Assembly: GCF_009826975.1 (NCBI RefSeq)
Contig: NZ_WUMO01000003.1
Coordinates: 186,001-250,000 of the forward strand
DNA: 64,000 nt
From: Flavobacterium sp. HBTb2-11-1
GTDB lineage: Bacteria > Bacteroidota > Bacteroidia > Flavobacteriales > Flavobacteriaceae
Reading direction: 5' to 3'
Position 1 is the first letter of the stretch. Each line of letters opens with the position of its first letter. The translations under genes were made by a program, and so were the position numbers. Below the pieces are notes generated by a model. It ran no database searches, had not been told where the DNA came from, and worked only from the letters and a program-made list of their open reading frames with translations. Shown piece by piece: positions 1 through 8,129 of this stretch.

Positions 1-315
1 GCAACAGATGTTGAATTTCACGATGTAAAAGTGAACGCAACTGTAGGCTCGTCTTTCAAAATATCCGATTCAAAAAATGTGATTTTAGACAATGTTGGAT
101 CTTCAACAGCCATAAAAGGAGTTCCAGTTATCAAATTAGATAATGTTTCGAATGCGTTGATCAACAATAATTTTCCATTCAATCCAACCGATATTTTTAT
201 CGAAGCCAATGGAAAAGACACTAAAAATATTTTCCTAAAAAATAATGTGCTTAACAATGTAACCACAGCGATCAAAAAAGGAAAAGATTTAGATAAAAAA
301 GCTATTACAGAATAA
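1..315 (+). CDS. C-terminal fragment of a right-handed beta-helix protein, probably GH28 polygalacturonase
   Basis: The reading frame is open from base 1 and ends at the TAA at 313-315, so only the last 104 residues are inside the window. They show short repeating strand-turn units with regularly spaced Asn, Val and Ile, such as KNVILDNV and KNIFLKNNVLNNV, which is the rung pattern of a parallel beta-helix. In Bacteroidota CAZyme clusters this kind of tail is usual for GH28 (polygalacturonase or rhamnogalacturonase). The active-site rungs lie upstream of the window, so the family is inferred from the tail and from the pectin-like neighbours. A beta-helix lyase is an alternative. Confidence 0.55.
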   Translation, partial: ATDVEFHDVKVNATVGSSFKISDSKNVILDNVGSSTAIKGVPVIKLDNVSNALINNNFPFNPTDIFIEANGKDTKNIFLKNNVLNNVTTAIKKGKDLDKKAITE

Positions 316-328
316 AAATCGATGAGTC

Positions 329-361
329 AACTTTGTCAAAGTTTCAAGCTTTGACAAAGTT
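329..361. repeat. Hairpin of the AACTTTGTCAAAG family
   Basis: Two perfectly complementary 13-base arms (329-341 and 349-361) surround a 7-base loop between the beta-helix gene and the GH43-like gene. No T-tract follows, so a simple intrinsic terminator is not obvious. The same word recurs at 43739-43793 and 49468-49496. Confidence 0.8.
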
Positions 362-376
362 TAAACGCAACATAAA

Positions 377-1294
377 ATGAAAAAAATATTCATTATACTA
401 ACTCTTTCGCTTTTTGCTGTGAGTTATTCGCAGAAAAAGAAAGATTTATATCTTTTTACGTCGTTTAGAGAACCAGCGACAGAAGGTTTATATTTGGCAT
501 ACAGCGAAGACGGATATAACTGGAAAGGATTAGAAGGATCATTTTTAAAACCAGAAATCGGAGCCAGTAAAATTATGCGTGATCCATCAATCACAAAAGG
601 AGCATACGGAATCTATCACATGGTTTGGACAACCGATTGGAAAGGCGGAAATGGTTTTGGTTATGCAAGTTCGAAAGATTTAATTCATTGGTCAGAACAA
701 CAGTATATACCCGTAATGAAAAACGAACCAGAAGTGGTAAATGTTTGGGCACCAGAGATTTTTTATGATGATGTAAAAAAAGAATACATAATCATTTGGG
801 CATCTACAATTCCGTTCCGTTTTGAAAAAGGAGTGGAAGACGAGAAAAACAATCACAGAATGTATTATGTAACGACAAAAGATTTCAAAACGTTTTCGGA
901 TGCAAAATTATACTACGATCCAGGTTTCAGCGTAATAGACTGCGTGATTGTTAAAAAAGGAAAAAAAGATTATGTTTTGGTTTTAAAAGACAACACAAGA
1001 CCCATGCGAAACATAAAAGTAGCTTTCGGAAAATCGCCTTTAGGGCCTTTTCAAAAAAGTTCTGAACCTTTGACAGAATATTTATCAGAAGGGCCAACGG
1101 TGGTAAAAGTCGGTAAAAATTGGTTGTTGTATTATGACAATTACGGTTCAAAAAATTATAAAGCGTTAAGCACAACAGATTTTGTTCATTTTGAAGATGT
1201 ATCGTCCAAAGTAAGTCTTCCAGAAGGACACAAACACGGAACGATTACAACAATCTCTGCAGACGTTTTAAAAGAATTAATTGAAAAGAAATAG
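377..1294 (+). CDS. Secreted GH43-like glycosidase (five-bladed propeller)
   Basis: A 305-residue exported enzyme, probably an exo-acting arabinofuranosidase or xylosidase in the periplasm. Residues 1-19 form a signal peptide ending at SYSQ. The three acidic positions expected of GH43 can be placed: D69 in MRDPS (base), D188 in VIDCV (pKa modulator) and E238 in SEGPT (acid). The WAPEIFYD stretch is also typical of the fold. The length matches single-domain GH43 proteins. It starts at the ATG at 377 after an A-rich leader and lies 62 bases behind the beta-helix gene. Subfamily and substrate cannot be read from the sequence; pectin arabinan or galactan branches fit the context. Confidence 0.75.
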   Translation: MKKIFIILTLSLFAVSYSQKKKDLYLFTSFREPATEGLYLAYSEDGYNWKGLEGSFLKPEIGASKIMRDPSITKGAYGIYHMVWTTDWKGGNGFGYASSKDLIHWSEQQYIPVMKNEPEVVNVWAPEIFYDDVKKEYIIIWASTIPFRFEKGVEDEKNNHRMYYVTTKDFKTFSDAKLYYDPGFSVIDCVIVKKGKKDYVLVLKDNTRPMRNIKVAFGKSPLGPFQKSSEPLTEYLSEGPTVVKVGKNWLLYYDNYGSKNYKALSTTDFVHFEDVSSKVSLPEGHKHGTITTISADVLKELIEKK

Positions 1295-1303
1295 TTAGAA
1301 AAA

Positions 1304-1421
1304 TTTCACGCAGATTTAAAATGATTTAAGCAGATCAAGCAGATTTTTAATCTCTATAAAATCAGAAAGATTAAAATTAAATCTGCGTAAATCAGCGAAA
1401 ATCTGCAAAATCTGCGTGAAA
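1304..1421. repeat. Long imperfect inverted repeat, CGCAGATT family
   Basis: The outer arms at 1304-1317 (TTTCACGCAGATTT) and 1408-1421 are perfect 14-base complements. The interior contains further GCAGAT/ATCTGC words and a TAATCT/AGATTA pair, so most of the 118 bases can fold into one branched hairpin. Identical outer arms occur at 12357-12478. The right arm lies just upstream of the next start codon. Confidence 0.85.
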
Positions 1422-1436
1422 CAAAAAAAATATAAA

Positions 1437-3299
1437 ATGATTGCTTTCCAAAACATAAAAACCAACATCATCACAGCCACAATTCTTTGGGCGTGTACGG
1501 TTGTAAATGCCCAAAACGACATGGTGCGTTATGTTGGCAAAACACTTTCAAACATCGATTACCATCACGGAATGTTAAGTCCAGCAGTTGGAGTTCACGC
1601 GACGCAAATCATGCGTGCAAGTCGTGAACATCCAGAAAAAGCAGATGGTTTCGGATGGACATACAACCACCAGCCAATGATGGCGTATTGGAATAATTCT
1701 TTTTATCTGCATTATTTAAGTGATCCTTCTGGGGAACATATTCCGCCAAGCCAAACTTTATTGATGACATCTAAAGATGGAGTAACTTGGACAAAACCAG
1801 AAGTGATTTTCCCAATTTACCGAATTCCTGACGGATGGAAAAAAGAAGGAGTAGAAGGAGTTGCTAAAAATCTCGATGCGATCATGCACCAGAGAATGGG
1901 CTTTTACATTTCAAAAGACAAACGACTTTTTGCTTTGGCTTATTACGGAATTGCAATGGATGAAAAAGATGATCCAAACGACGGAAAAGGAATTGGTCGT
2001 GTAATTCGTGAAATCAAGAAAGACGGAAGTTTCGGAGAAATTTATTTTATCAGATACAACAAAACTTGGGATAAATCGAAATCAAAATTCCCTTTTTATA
2101 CCGCATCAAAAGACAAAGGATTCAAAAAAGCCTGCGAAGAAATTTTATCTGAACCACTAGTTTTACAGCAGTGGGTGGAAGAAGCCGATCGCGACGATGA
2201 ACTGATTCCGTTACAGAAACCTTACAAAGCATTTAGTTATTACCATTTGCCAAACGGAAATGTGGTGGGTTTATGGAAACATGCTTTAACTTCAATCAGT
2301 AGAGACGGCGGAAAATCGTGGGATTATATGCCATTGCGTGCGCCAGGATTTGTAAACAGCAATGCTAAAATCTGGGGACAAAAAACGTCTGATAATCGTT
2401 ATGCAACCCTTTACAATCCATCAGAATATCGTTGGCCTTTGGCGATTTCAACTAGTGATAATGGATTGAATTATAAAGATTTATTGTTAGTTCACGGAGA
2501 AGTAAGTCCAATGCGTTACGGCGGAAACTACAAATCGGCAGGCCCTCAATACGTTCGTGGAATCACAGAGAAAAATGGAACTCCGCCTGACGGAAAAATC
2601 TGGGTGGGTTACAGTATGAACAAAGAAGATATTTGGGTGGCGTCGATTCCCGTTCCTGTAACTTCGGTGGTCACAGAACAAGCAAATGATGTTTTCAATA
2701 CGCTTCCAGACGGAGAAGAATTGAAAATGTGGAATACGTACGATCTTTCATGGGCATCAACAAAAATCGAAAAGAAAGCCGATGGCAAAAAATGGCTGAC
2801 TTTGAGAGACCAGGATTATTTTGATTATTCTCGTGCTGAAAGAGTAATTCCTTTTACATCAAAAGTGGAAGCCATTTTTACAGTAAAACCAGAACAAAAC
2901 AATCACGGTTTATTGCAGATTGAATTCCAAAACAAACAAGGTCTGCCTTCAGTAAGATTGGTTTTTGACAGCGACGGTCAATTGAAAGTAAAAACGGGAG
3001 CACGTTTTAATACAATTGCTAAATACGAAGCCAATAAAACGTATAAAGTAGTTGTAAAATTAGATGCTAAAAACCGTCAGTACACTGTAAAAGTAAATGA
3101 CGAAAAAGAATCAACCAAGATATTTTACGCGCCAACAGATGGTTTTGAGCGGATTATGTTCCGCACAGGAGAGCAAAGACATTCGCCAAATCCTGACACA
3201 GCGCCAGATACAGACGATTACGATGACCTGCCTCAAACCGGAAAATTAATTCCAGAAGCAGTATTCAATATCGAATCGTTGATTACTAAAAAGTTGTAA
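1437..3299 (+). CDS. Secreted beta-propeller glycosidase or lyase with C-terminal beta-sandwich
   Basis: A 620-residue exported protein. I chose the ATG at 1437 because it begins a clean signal peptide (ending NAQ, about residue 26). The in-frame GTG at 1416 lies in the arm of the preceding repeat. The N-terminal two thirds carry Asp-box-like turns (SKDGVTW, SRDGGKSW) and blade motifs of a propeller. Roughly residues 425-600 look like a concanavalin-type sandwich. Size and layout resemble the rhamnose-alpha-1,4-glucuronate lyases and rhamnosidases (PL27 and GH145 type) acting on arabinogalactan caps, but I cannot confirm the family. A YRIP tetrapeptide near residue 135 recalls sialidases and is weak evidence. 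Confidence 0.6.
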   Translation: MIAFQNIKTNIITATILWACTVVNAQNDMVRYVGKTLSNIDYHHGMLSPAVGVHATQIMRASREHPEKADGFGWTYNHQPMMAYWNNSFYLHYLSDPSGEHIPPSQTLLMTSKDGVTWTKPEVIFPIYRIPDGWKKEGVEGVAKNLDAIMHQRMGFYISKDKRLFALAYYGIAMDEKDDPNDGKGIGRVIREIKKDGSFGEIYFIRYNKTWDKSKSKFPFYTASKDKGFKKACEEILSEPLVLQQWVEEADRDDELIPLQKPYKAFSYYHLPNGNVVGLWKHALTSISRDGGKSWDYMPLRAPGFVNSNAKIWGQKTSDNRYATLYNPSEYRWPLAISTSDNGLNYKDLLLVHGEVSPMRYGGNYKSAGPQYVRGITEKNGTPPDGKIWVGYSMNKEDIWVASIPVPVTSVVTEQANDVFNTLPDGEELKMWNTYDLSWASTKIEKKADGKKWLTLRDQDYFDYSRAERVIPFTSKVEAIFTVKPEQNNHGLLQIEFQNKQGLPSVRLVFDSDGQLKVKTGARFNTIAKYEANKTYKVVVKLDAKNRQYTVKVNDEKESTKIFYAPTDGFERIMFRTGEQRHSPNPDTAPDTDDYDDLPQTGKLIPEAVFNIESLITKKL

Positions 3300-3310
3300 A
3301 AAGTTGAAAT

Positions 3311-3443
3311 CGCCACGAATTCACGAATTATTTTTATAATCTATACGTAGTTTTTGTGATGAATTAATCGAATTAAACTTTCGGTTTAAATTAGAGAAAT
3401 AAAACGCAAAGAATAATTAGAGAAAATTCGTGAATTCGTGGCG
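3311..3443. repeat. Inverted repeat with perfect 19-base arms, AATTCGTG family
   Basis: The arms at 3311-3329 and 3425-3443 are exact reverse complements (CGCCACGAATTCACGAATT and its complement). Between them are about 95 AT-rich bases. The right arm ends 16 bases before the GTG start of the rhamnosidase gene. Related arms occur around 7912-8111. Confidence 0.85.
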
Positions 3444-3459
3444 AAAAAAAATATACAAA

Positions 3460-6240
3460 GTGAAGTTTTTTAAAAGCATATTATTATCTGTTTGTCTTTT
3501 AGTAACTATAGTTTCTAAAGGACAAATTCTACCTGTACGCCTAATAACAGAAATGGCAGAGAATCCATTAGCAGTTGTGGAGAATAAGCCGAGATTGGGT
3601 TGGCAGTTGGTTTCAAAAGAATCCAATGCATCGCAAATTGCCTATTTGATTTTAGTTGCCTCTTCTGAAGAAAAACTAAATAATGACGATGGAGATATTT
3701 GGAACACAGGAAGAGTTAATACCGATAAAAACCTACATATAGTTTATAACGGAAAGCCATTGAAAAGCGAAACCAAATATTTCTGGAAAGTGAAAGTTTG
3801 GAATCAGGAAGGTAAAGTTTCAAAATGGAGTAAAATTGCCACCTTCAGAACCGCTCCGTTAGAAACAGATTTAAATCCCATTTGGATTGGAGCGATTACA
3901 AAGGCTGACAGTCATTTGCCAGAAGGAAGAAATTTTCATAGTGCCAGTTACAAAAGAGAAAAGAAAGACTCGATTATCAATGCTTCCGATTCTCTTTCAA
4001 GAAGAAGCATCATGCTTCGTAAACCTTTCGAAGTAGAAAAAGCAGTTAAAGAAGCGGTTGTTTACATTTCAGGTTTAGGTCATTATGAATTAACTATCAA
4101 TGGGAAAAAAGTAGGCAACAGTCAATTCGCTTCTTTGTGGACAGATTATGATAAAACGGTTAATTACAATGTTTACGAATTAACTGCCAAAGATTTTCAA
4201 AAAGGAGATAACGTAATTGGCGTTTTGTTAGGAAACGGAATGTACAATACGCTGGCTGAAAGATATACCAAATTCTTCGTTAGTTTTGGTCCGCCGACTT
4301 TATTTTTTAAAATGAAAATCAAATACAATGATGGTTCAGAAGAAATTGTAAAGTCAGACGGAACTTGGAAATACAGCAAAAGTCCGATTACTTATAATAG
4401 TATTTTTGGTGGCGAAGATTACAATGCTAATCTAGAACAAAAGGACTGGAATAAAAAAGGTTTTAAAGATAGAGAGTGGAAAAAAGTAGTCATTCAAGAA
4501 GCTCCAAAAGGAGTTTTAAGGCCTCAGACAGCACCGCCAGTTACCATCCAAAAACAATACGAAGTTAAAACTGTAAAAGAACTGAAACCTAATTTCTATG
4601 TTTTTGATATGGGGCAAAATCTTTCTGGATTTCCAACCATAAAAGTAAAAGGAAAAAGAGGACAATCGATTCGGGTTTGGGTTGCGGAAGGATTAAATGA
4701 AGAAGGTACAATTGCGCAAGGAAGATCAGGGAAACCGTATTATTACGATTACACCTTAAAAGGCTATGGTTTAGAAGAATGGACGCCAAAATTCAGTTAT
4801 TATGGTTATCAGTATGTTCAAATTGAAAATATTAATTATAAAGAAGGTAAAAATAAAGACCTTCCAACTTTAGTAGATTTAAAATCGAATTTCATTTACA
4901 ATTCGGCTGGAGAAGCGGGAAGTTTTACGTGTTCAAACGAGATTTTCAATAAAACACACGAACTGATTAACAACTCGATAAAAAGTAACTTCCAAAGTGT
5001 TTTTACCGATTGTCCGCAGCGTGAAAAATTAGGTTGGTTAGAAGAAATTCAGTTGAATGGTCCAGGTTTAATGTTCAATTACAATTTGCAGACTTTCTTT
5101 CCTGCAACCATGCAGAATATTTCAGATTCACAAAGAGATAACGGTTTAATTCCAACCATTGTTCCAGAATATGTGGTTTTTGGTGGCGATTTTACCGATT
5201 CTCCAGAATGGGGCGTAACAGGCGTGATTTTGCCTTGGATGTATTACGAATATTACGGAGATGCTTCATTATTAGAAAAGTATTTTCCTGTAATGAAAAA
5301 GTACGTGGATTATTTAGAAACCAAATCTACAAACCACATCGTTTCTCACGGATTAGGCGATTGGTACGATTACGGAACTCATGCCGCTGGATATTCAAAA
5401 AACAGTCCGATTGCGCTTTCGGCGACTTCACATTATTATTACGGAGCTTATTTGACTGCTAAAGCCGCTAAATTATTAGGTAAGAAAGAGGATTTTGAGA
5501 AATATGAGAAATTGGCTTCTGAAATTAAAATCGCTTTTAATGCAACGTTTTTCAATCTAGAAACCAAACAATACGGAACTAATAGTCAGTTTAGCAACTC
5601 AGTTCCAGTTTTTATGAATATCGTTGAGCCTCAGTATAAAGAAGCGGTAATGCAGAATTTGCTGGCTGATATCGCAGCAAAAGGCGATCGTTTGACAACG
5701 GGAGATGTGGGCAATCGCTATTTATTTCAAACATTAGCGAGAAACGGCGAGAACGAAACGATGTTCAGAATGCACAATCATTATGATGCGCCGGGTTATG
5801 GCTTTCAGATTAAATTTGGCTTGACCACTTTAACCGAACAATGGGATCCGAGAAAAGGAAATTCGTGGAATCACTTTATGTTGGGGCAAATTGAAGAGTG
5901 GTTCTATCAAAGTTTAGCGGGAATTATGTCTGATCCTGAAAAACCGGGTTTCAAACATTTCTTCATTCAGCCTGAGGTTGTTGGCAATATGACTTTCGCG
6001 AAAGCGGATTATCAATCGGTTTACGGAAAAATTGCTTCTTCATGGGAGAAAAAAGAAGGCAAATTTATTCTGAATGTTCAGATTCCAGTGAATACAACTG
6101 CAACAATAAAATTGCCTATTCTTAAAACGTCTGAGATAAAAATTAATGATGAAAAAGCGAAGGCAAGTTTTAATGAAAAAGATAAAAAGCAGATTTTAGA
6201 ATTAGGATCTGGGATTTATACAATAGAATGTAAGTTGTAA
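3460..6240 (+). CDS. Secreted GH78 alpha-L-rhamnosidase
   Basis: This 926-residue protein would hydrolyse terminal alpha-L-rhamnose, probably in the periplasm. The start is taken as the GTG at 3460, which opens a signal peptide with a strong hydrophobic core. The longer GTG frame from 3430 begins inside the repeat arm. Order: an N-terminal Fn3-like sandwich (about 25-130), rhamnosidase N and concanavalin-like modules with LSGLGHYELTINGKKVG-type text, the (alpha/alpha)6 catalytic barrel (about 480-800) and a C-terminal sandwich. Signature residues are D517 to E522 in DCPQRE, followed by GWLEE (E529), and a downstream TLTEQW glutamate. It belongs to a different GH78 subgroup from the paralogue at 12512. 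Confidence 0.92.
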   Translation: MKFFKSILLSVCLLVTIVSKGQILPVRLITEMAENPLAVVENKPRLGWQLVSKESNASQIAYLILVASSEEKLNNDDGDIWNTGRVNTDKNLHIVYNGKPLKSETKYFWKVKVWNQEGKVSKWSKIATFRTAPLETDLNPIWIGAITKADSHLPEGRNFHSASYKREKKDSIINASDSLSRRSIMLRKPFEVEKAVKEAVVYISGLGHYELTINGKKVGNSQFASLWTDYDKTVNYNVYELTAKDFQKGDNVIGVLLGNGMYNTLAERYTKFFVSFGPPTLFFKMKIKYNDGSEEIVKSDGTWKYSKSPITYNSIFGGEDYNANLEQKDWNKKGFKDREWKKVVIQEAPKGVLRPQTAPPVTIQKQYEVKTVKELKPNFYVFDMGQNLSGFPTIKVKGKRGQSIRVWVAEGLNEEGTIAQGRSGKPYYYDYTLKGYGLEEWTPKFSYYGYQYVQIENINYKEGKNKDLPTLVDLKSNFIYNSAGEAGSFTCSNEIFNKTHELINNSIKSNFQSVFTDCPQREKLGWLEEIQLNGPGLMFNYNLQTFFPATMQNISDSQRDNGLIPTIVPEYVVFGGDFTDSPEWGVTGVILPWMYYEYYGDASLLEKYFPVMKKYVDYLETKSTNHIVSHGLGDWYDYGTHAAGYSKNSPIALSATSHYYYGAYLTAKAAKLLGKKEDFEKYEKLASEIKIAFNATFFNLETKQYGTNSQFSNSVPVFMNIVEPQYKEAVMQNLLADIAAKGDRLTTGDVGNRYLFQTLARNGENETMFRMHNHYDAPGYGFQIKFGLTTLTEQWDPRKGNSWNHFMLGQIEEWFYQSLAGIMSDPEKPGFKHFFIQPEVVGNMTFAKADYQSVYGKIASSWEKKEGKFILNVQIPVNTTATIKLPILKTSEIKINDEKAKASFNEKDKKQILELGSGIYTIECKL

Positions 6241-6296
6241 TTGGAGTTATGAATTATGAATTATGAATTGTACGTAGGCTCAAAAAAATAAAAATT

Positions 6297-6426
6297 AATT
6301 GCCTATAGTTTTAACTGGAGGTTACAAAATAAAGTAAGTCAGAAGACTTAGCCGAATGAATAAGTTTGGCTAAAGCCAATTTTTGAAAATCAATTTGTTT
6401 TCCTCCAGTTAAAACAGGAGGCAATT
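6297..6426. repeat. Nested inverted repeat upstream of the esterase gene
   Basis: The outer arms 6297-6321 and 6402-6426 match except for three bases and include AGTTTTAACTGGAGG with its complement. An inner pair, TTAGCCGAA and TTTGGCTAA, sits between them. The stretch just before (6247-6269) has a tandem of the heptamer TATGAAT. No terminator-like T-tract follows. Confidence 0.75.
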
Positions 6427-6442
6427 CAAAAAATATTTGACA

Positions 6443-7861
6443 ATGAAAAATTTAAAATACATCATCTTAGTTTCCATTTTTGCTTTGACATTTGCCAATG
6501 CGCAAAGCACTTCTGATACCAATTTTAGAAAACCGGTATCAGAAACTTTAAAGAAAATTGAAACGCTTTTTAAAGTAACAATCAACGATGACAGAGGTTT
6601 ATTAAAAGGAAAAGAACTGGATTATGCCGATTGGAGAATTGAACCGGGAAATTTAGCGCTTTCGCTGACCAATATTTTAGCTCCATTCGAATTGATGTAT
6701 TTTAAACAGCCCGATGGAACCTACATCATTCGTAAATATGAAAACCATAAAGTTTCTGTCGATAAAGGAAAAGAACGCTTATTTTATCTAGAAAGCCTTT
6801 ATTCGACTAAAGAAGAATGGGAAAAACGTAAAACGGAGTTAAAAGCTTGTATGATAACCTCATTTGGATTAGAAAAGGCTCCCCCAATGCCAAAATCTAA
6901 ACCACTTTTAACTCCAAAAAGAATTTACAAAGACTATAGTGTCGAAAATATTGCTTTGGAAATCCTGCCTGGGGTTTATGCTACAGGATCAATTTATAAA
7001 CCGTATCCGTTGAATAAAAAAGCAGCTGTTATTATAACTCCCGACGGGCATTTTGGCGACGGAAGATATAGAAAAGACGAGCAGTACAGATGTGCGATTA
7101 TGGCAAAAATGGGAGCAATAGTTGTGGCTTATGATTTATTTGCTTGGGGAGAATCGTTATTGCAATTTCCTGAAGAAACGCACAGAAACAGCATTGCATC
7201 GACAGTTCAGGTTTTAACTGGAATCCGTTTCTTGGATTATCTAGCAACCGTAAAAAATGCCGATATGACAAGAGTCGGCGTGACAGGTGGTTCTGGAGGA
7301 GGATCGCATACGATGTTTTTAGCTGCGATCGATGACAGAGTAAAAGTTTCGGCTCCAGTTGTAATGGTTTCGTCTCATTTTTCAGGCGGATGTCCATGCG
7401 AAAGCGGACGCGGAATCCACTTATGCGGAAACGGAACAAATAATGCTGAAATCTCAGCCATGATGGCTCCAAAACCGCAATTGATTGTCTCGGATGGAAA
7501 AGATTGGACATTAGCAGTTCCAGAATTGGAGTTTCCGTTCATTCAAAGAACGTATGAATTATACGGAAAAAAAGATTTAGTAGAAAATGTCCATTTTGCG
7601 AAAGAAGGACATGATTTCGGAATCTCGAAACGTATGGCTTTGTATCCGTTTATGGCGAAATATTTAAATTTAGATTTGAATAAAGTAAAGAATGATAAAG
7701 GCGAAATCGAGGAATCAACTTGTGTAATTGAACCAAAAGAAAAGCTGTTTGTTTTTGGAGATAAAGGAGAAAAATTGCCCAAAAATGCTCTAAAAGACAT
7801 CAACAAATTATATGAAATGTTCGGAGAAAAGAATCTGAAGGTTTACGAGGTTAAGAAATAA
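6443..7861 (+). CDS. Secreted alpha/beta-hydrolase esterase with an N-terminal STN-like domain
   Basis: A 472-residue exported esterase, probably removing acetyl or other acyl groups from the polysaccharide. The ATG at 6443 begins a signal peptide cleaved near ANAQ; the TTG frame at 6437 adds only two residues. Residues about 28-101 (SETLKKIETLF to TYIIRK) have the pattern of an STN domain, normally found at the front of TonB receptors and secretins. The catalytic part has a nucleophile elbow GGSGGG with S284 and a histidine in EGHDFG (H390). A cysteine-rich GGCPCES segment and the APKPQLIVSDGKDW strand match the acetylxylan-esterase-like group of Bacteroidota and Planctomycetota. The substrate is unknown. 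Confidence 0.72.
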   Translation: MKNLKYIILVSIFALTFANAQSTSDTNFRKPVSETLKKIETLFKVTINDDRGLLKGKELDYADWRIEPGNLALSLTNILAPFELMYFKQPDGTYIIRKYENHKVSVDKGKERLFYLESLYSTKEEWEKRKTELKACMITSFGLEKAPPMPKSKPLLTPKRIYKDYSVENIALEILPGVYATGSIYKPYPLNKKAAVIITPDGHFGDGRYRKDEQYRCAIMAKMGAIVVAYDLFAWGESLLQFPEETHRNSIASTVQVLTGIRFLDYLATVKNADMTRVGVTGGSGGGSHTMFLAAIDDRVKVSAPVVMVSSHFSGGCPCESGRGIHLCGNGTNNAEISAMMAPKPQLIVSDGKDWTLAVPELEFPFIQRTYELYGKKDLVENVHFAKEGHDFGISKRMALYPFMAKYLNLDLNKVKNDKGEIEESTCVIEPKEKLFVFGDKGEKLPKNALKDINKLYEMFGEKNLKVYEVKK

Positions 7862-7869
7862 AGTTAGTT

Positions 7870-8111
7870 GCCACGACCCGAGCGATAGCGAACAGGCGAA
7901 GCAATTTCACTAATTCGCACGAATTATTTGTTTGCCACTGATTAAAAAGATTAAAATGATTTTTTTTTATGCTGAATCTGCAAAATCTGCGAGAATAAAT
8001 TTTTTTTCGGCAGATTTAGCAAATCAGGCAGATTTTATTCAGTGAAAATCCTTTAATCAGTGGCTAAAAATAAAAAAAAAGAAACTAGTGCTAATTCGTG
8101 TAATTCGTGGC
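7870..8111. repeat. Multi-layer inverted repeat between esterase and GH95 genes
   Basis: Three nested layers are visible. The outermost is GCCACGA (7870-7876) against TCGTGGC (8105-8111). The next is an AATTCG-type arm near 7911-7926 against 8092-8105. The third is a perfect 13-base pair GCCACTGATTAAA (7934-7946) and its complement (8052-8064). The core holds CTGCAAAATCTGCG words facing GCAGATTT words. About 35 bases inside the left outer arm (7877-7911) have no partner on the right and look like an insertion. No open frame of note lies here. Confidence 0.8.
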
Positions 8112-8129
8112 AAAAAGAAAAACATATTT

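Noticed and set aside
1437..3299. YRIP near residue 135 as proof of a sialidase
   Set aside because: A single tetrapeptide is not enough; it is not at the start of the propeller as in sialidases, and the neighbours point to pectin or arabinogalactan.
7098..7511. 137-codon open frame on the - strand inside the esterase gene
   Set aside because: It lies wholly antisense to a well-supported gene, and its composition is that of a shadow frame.
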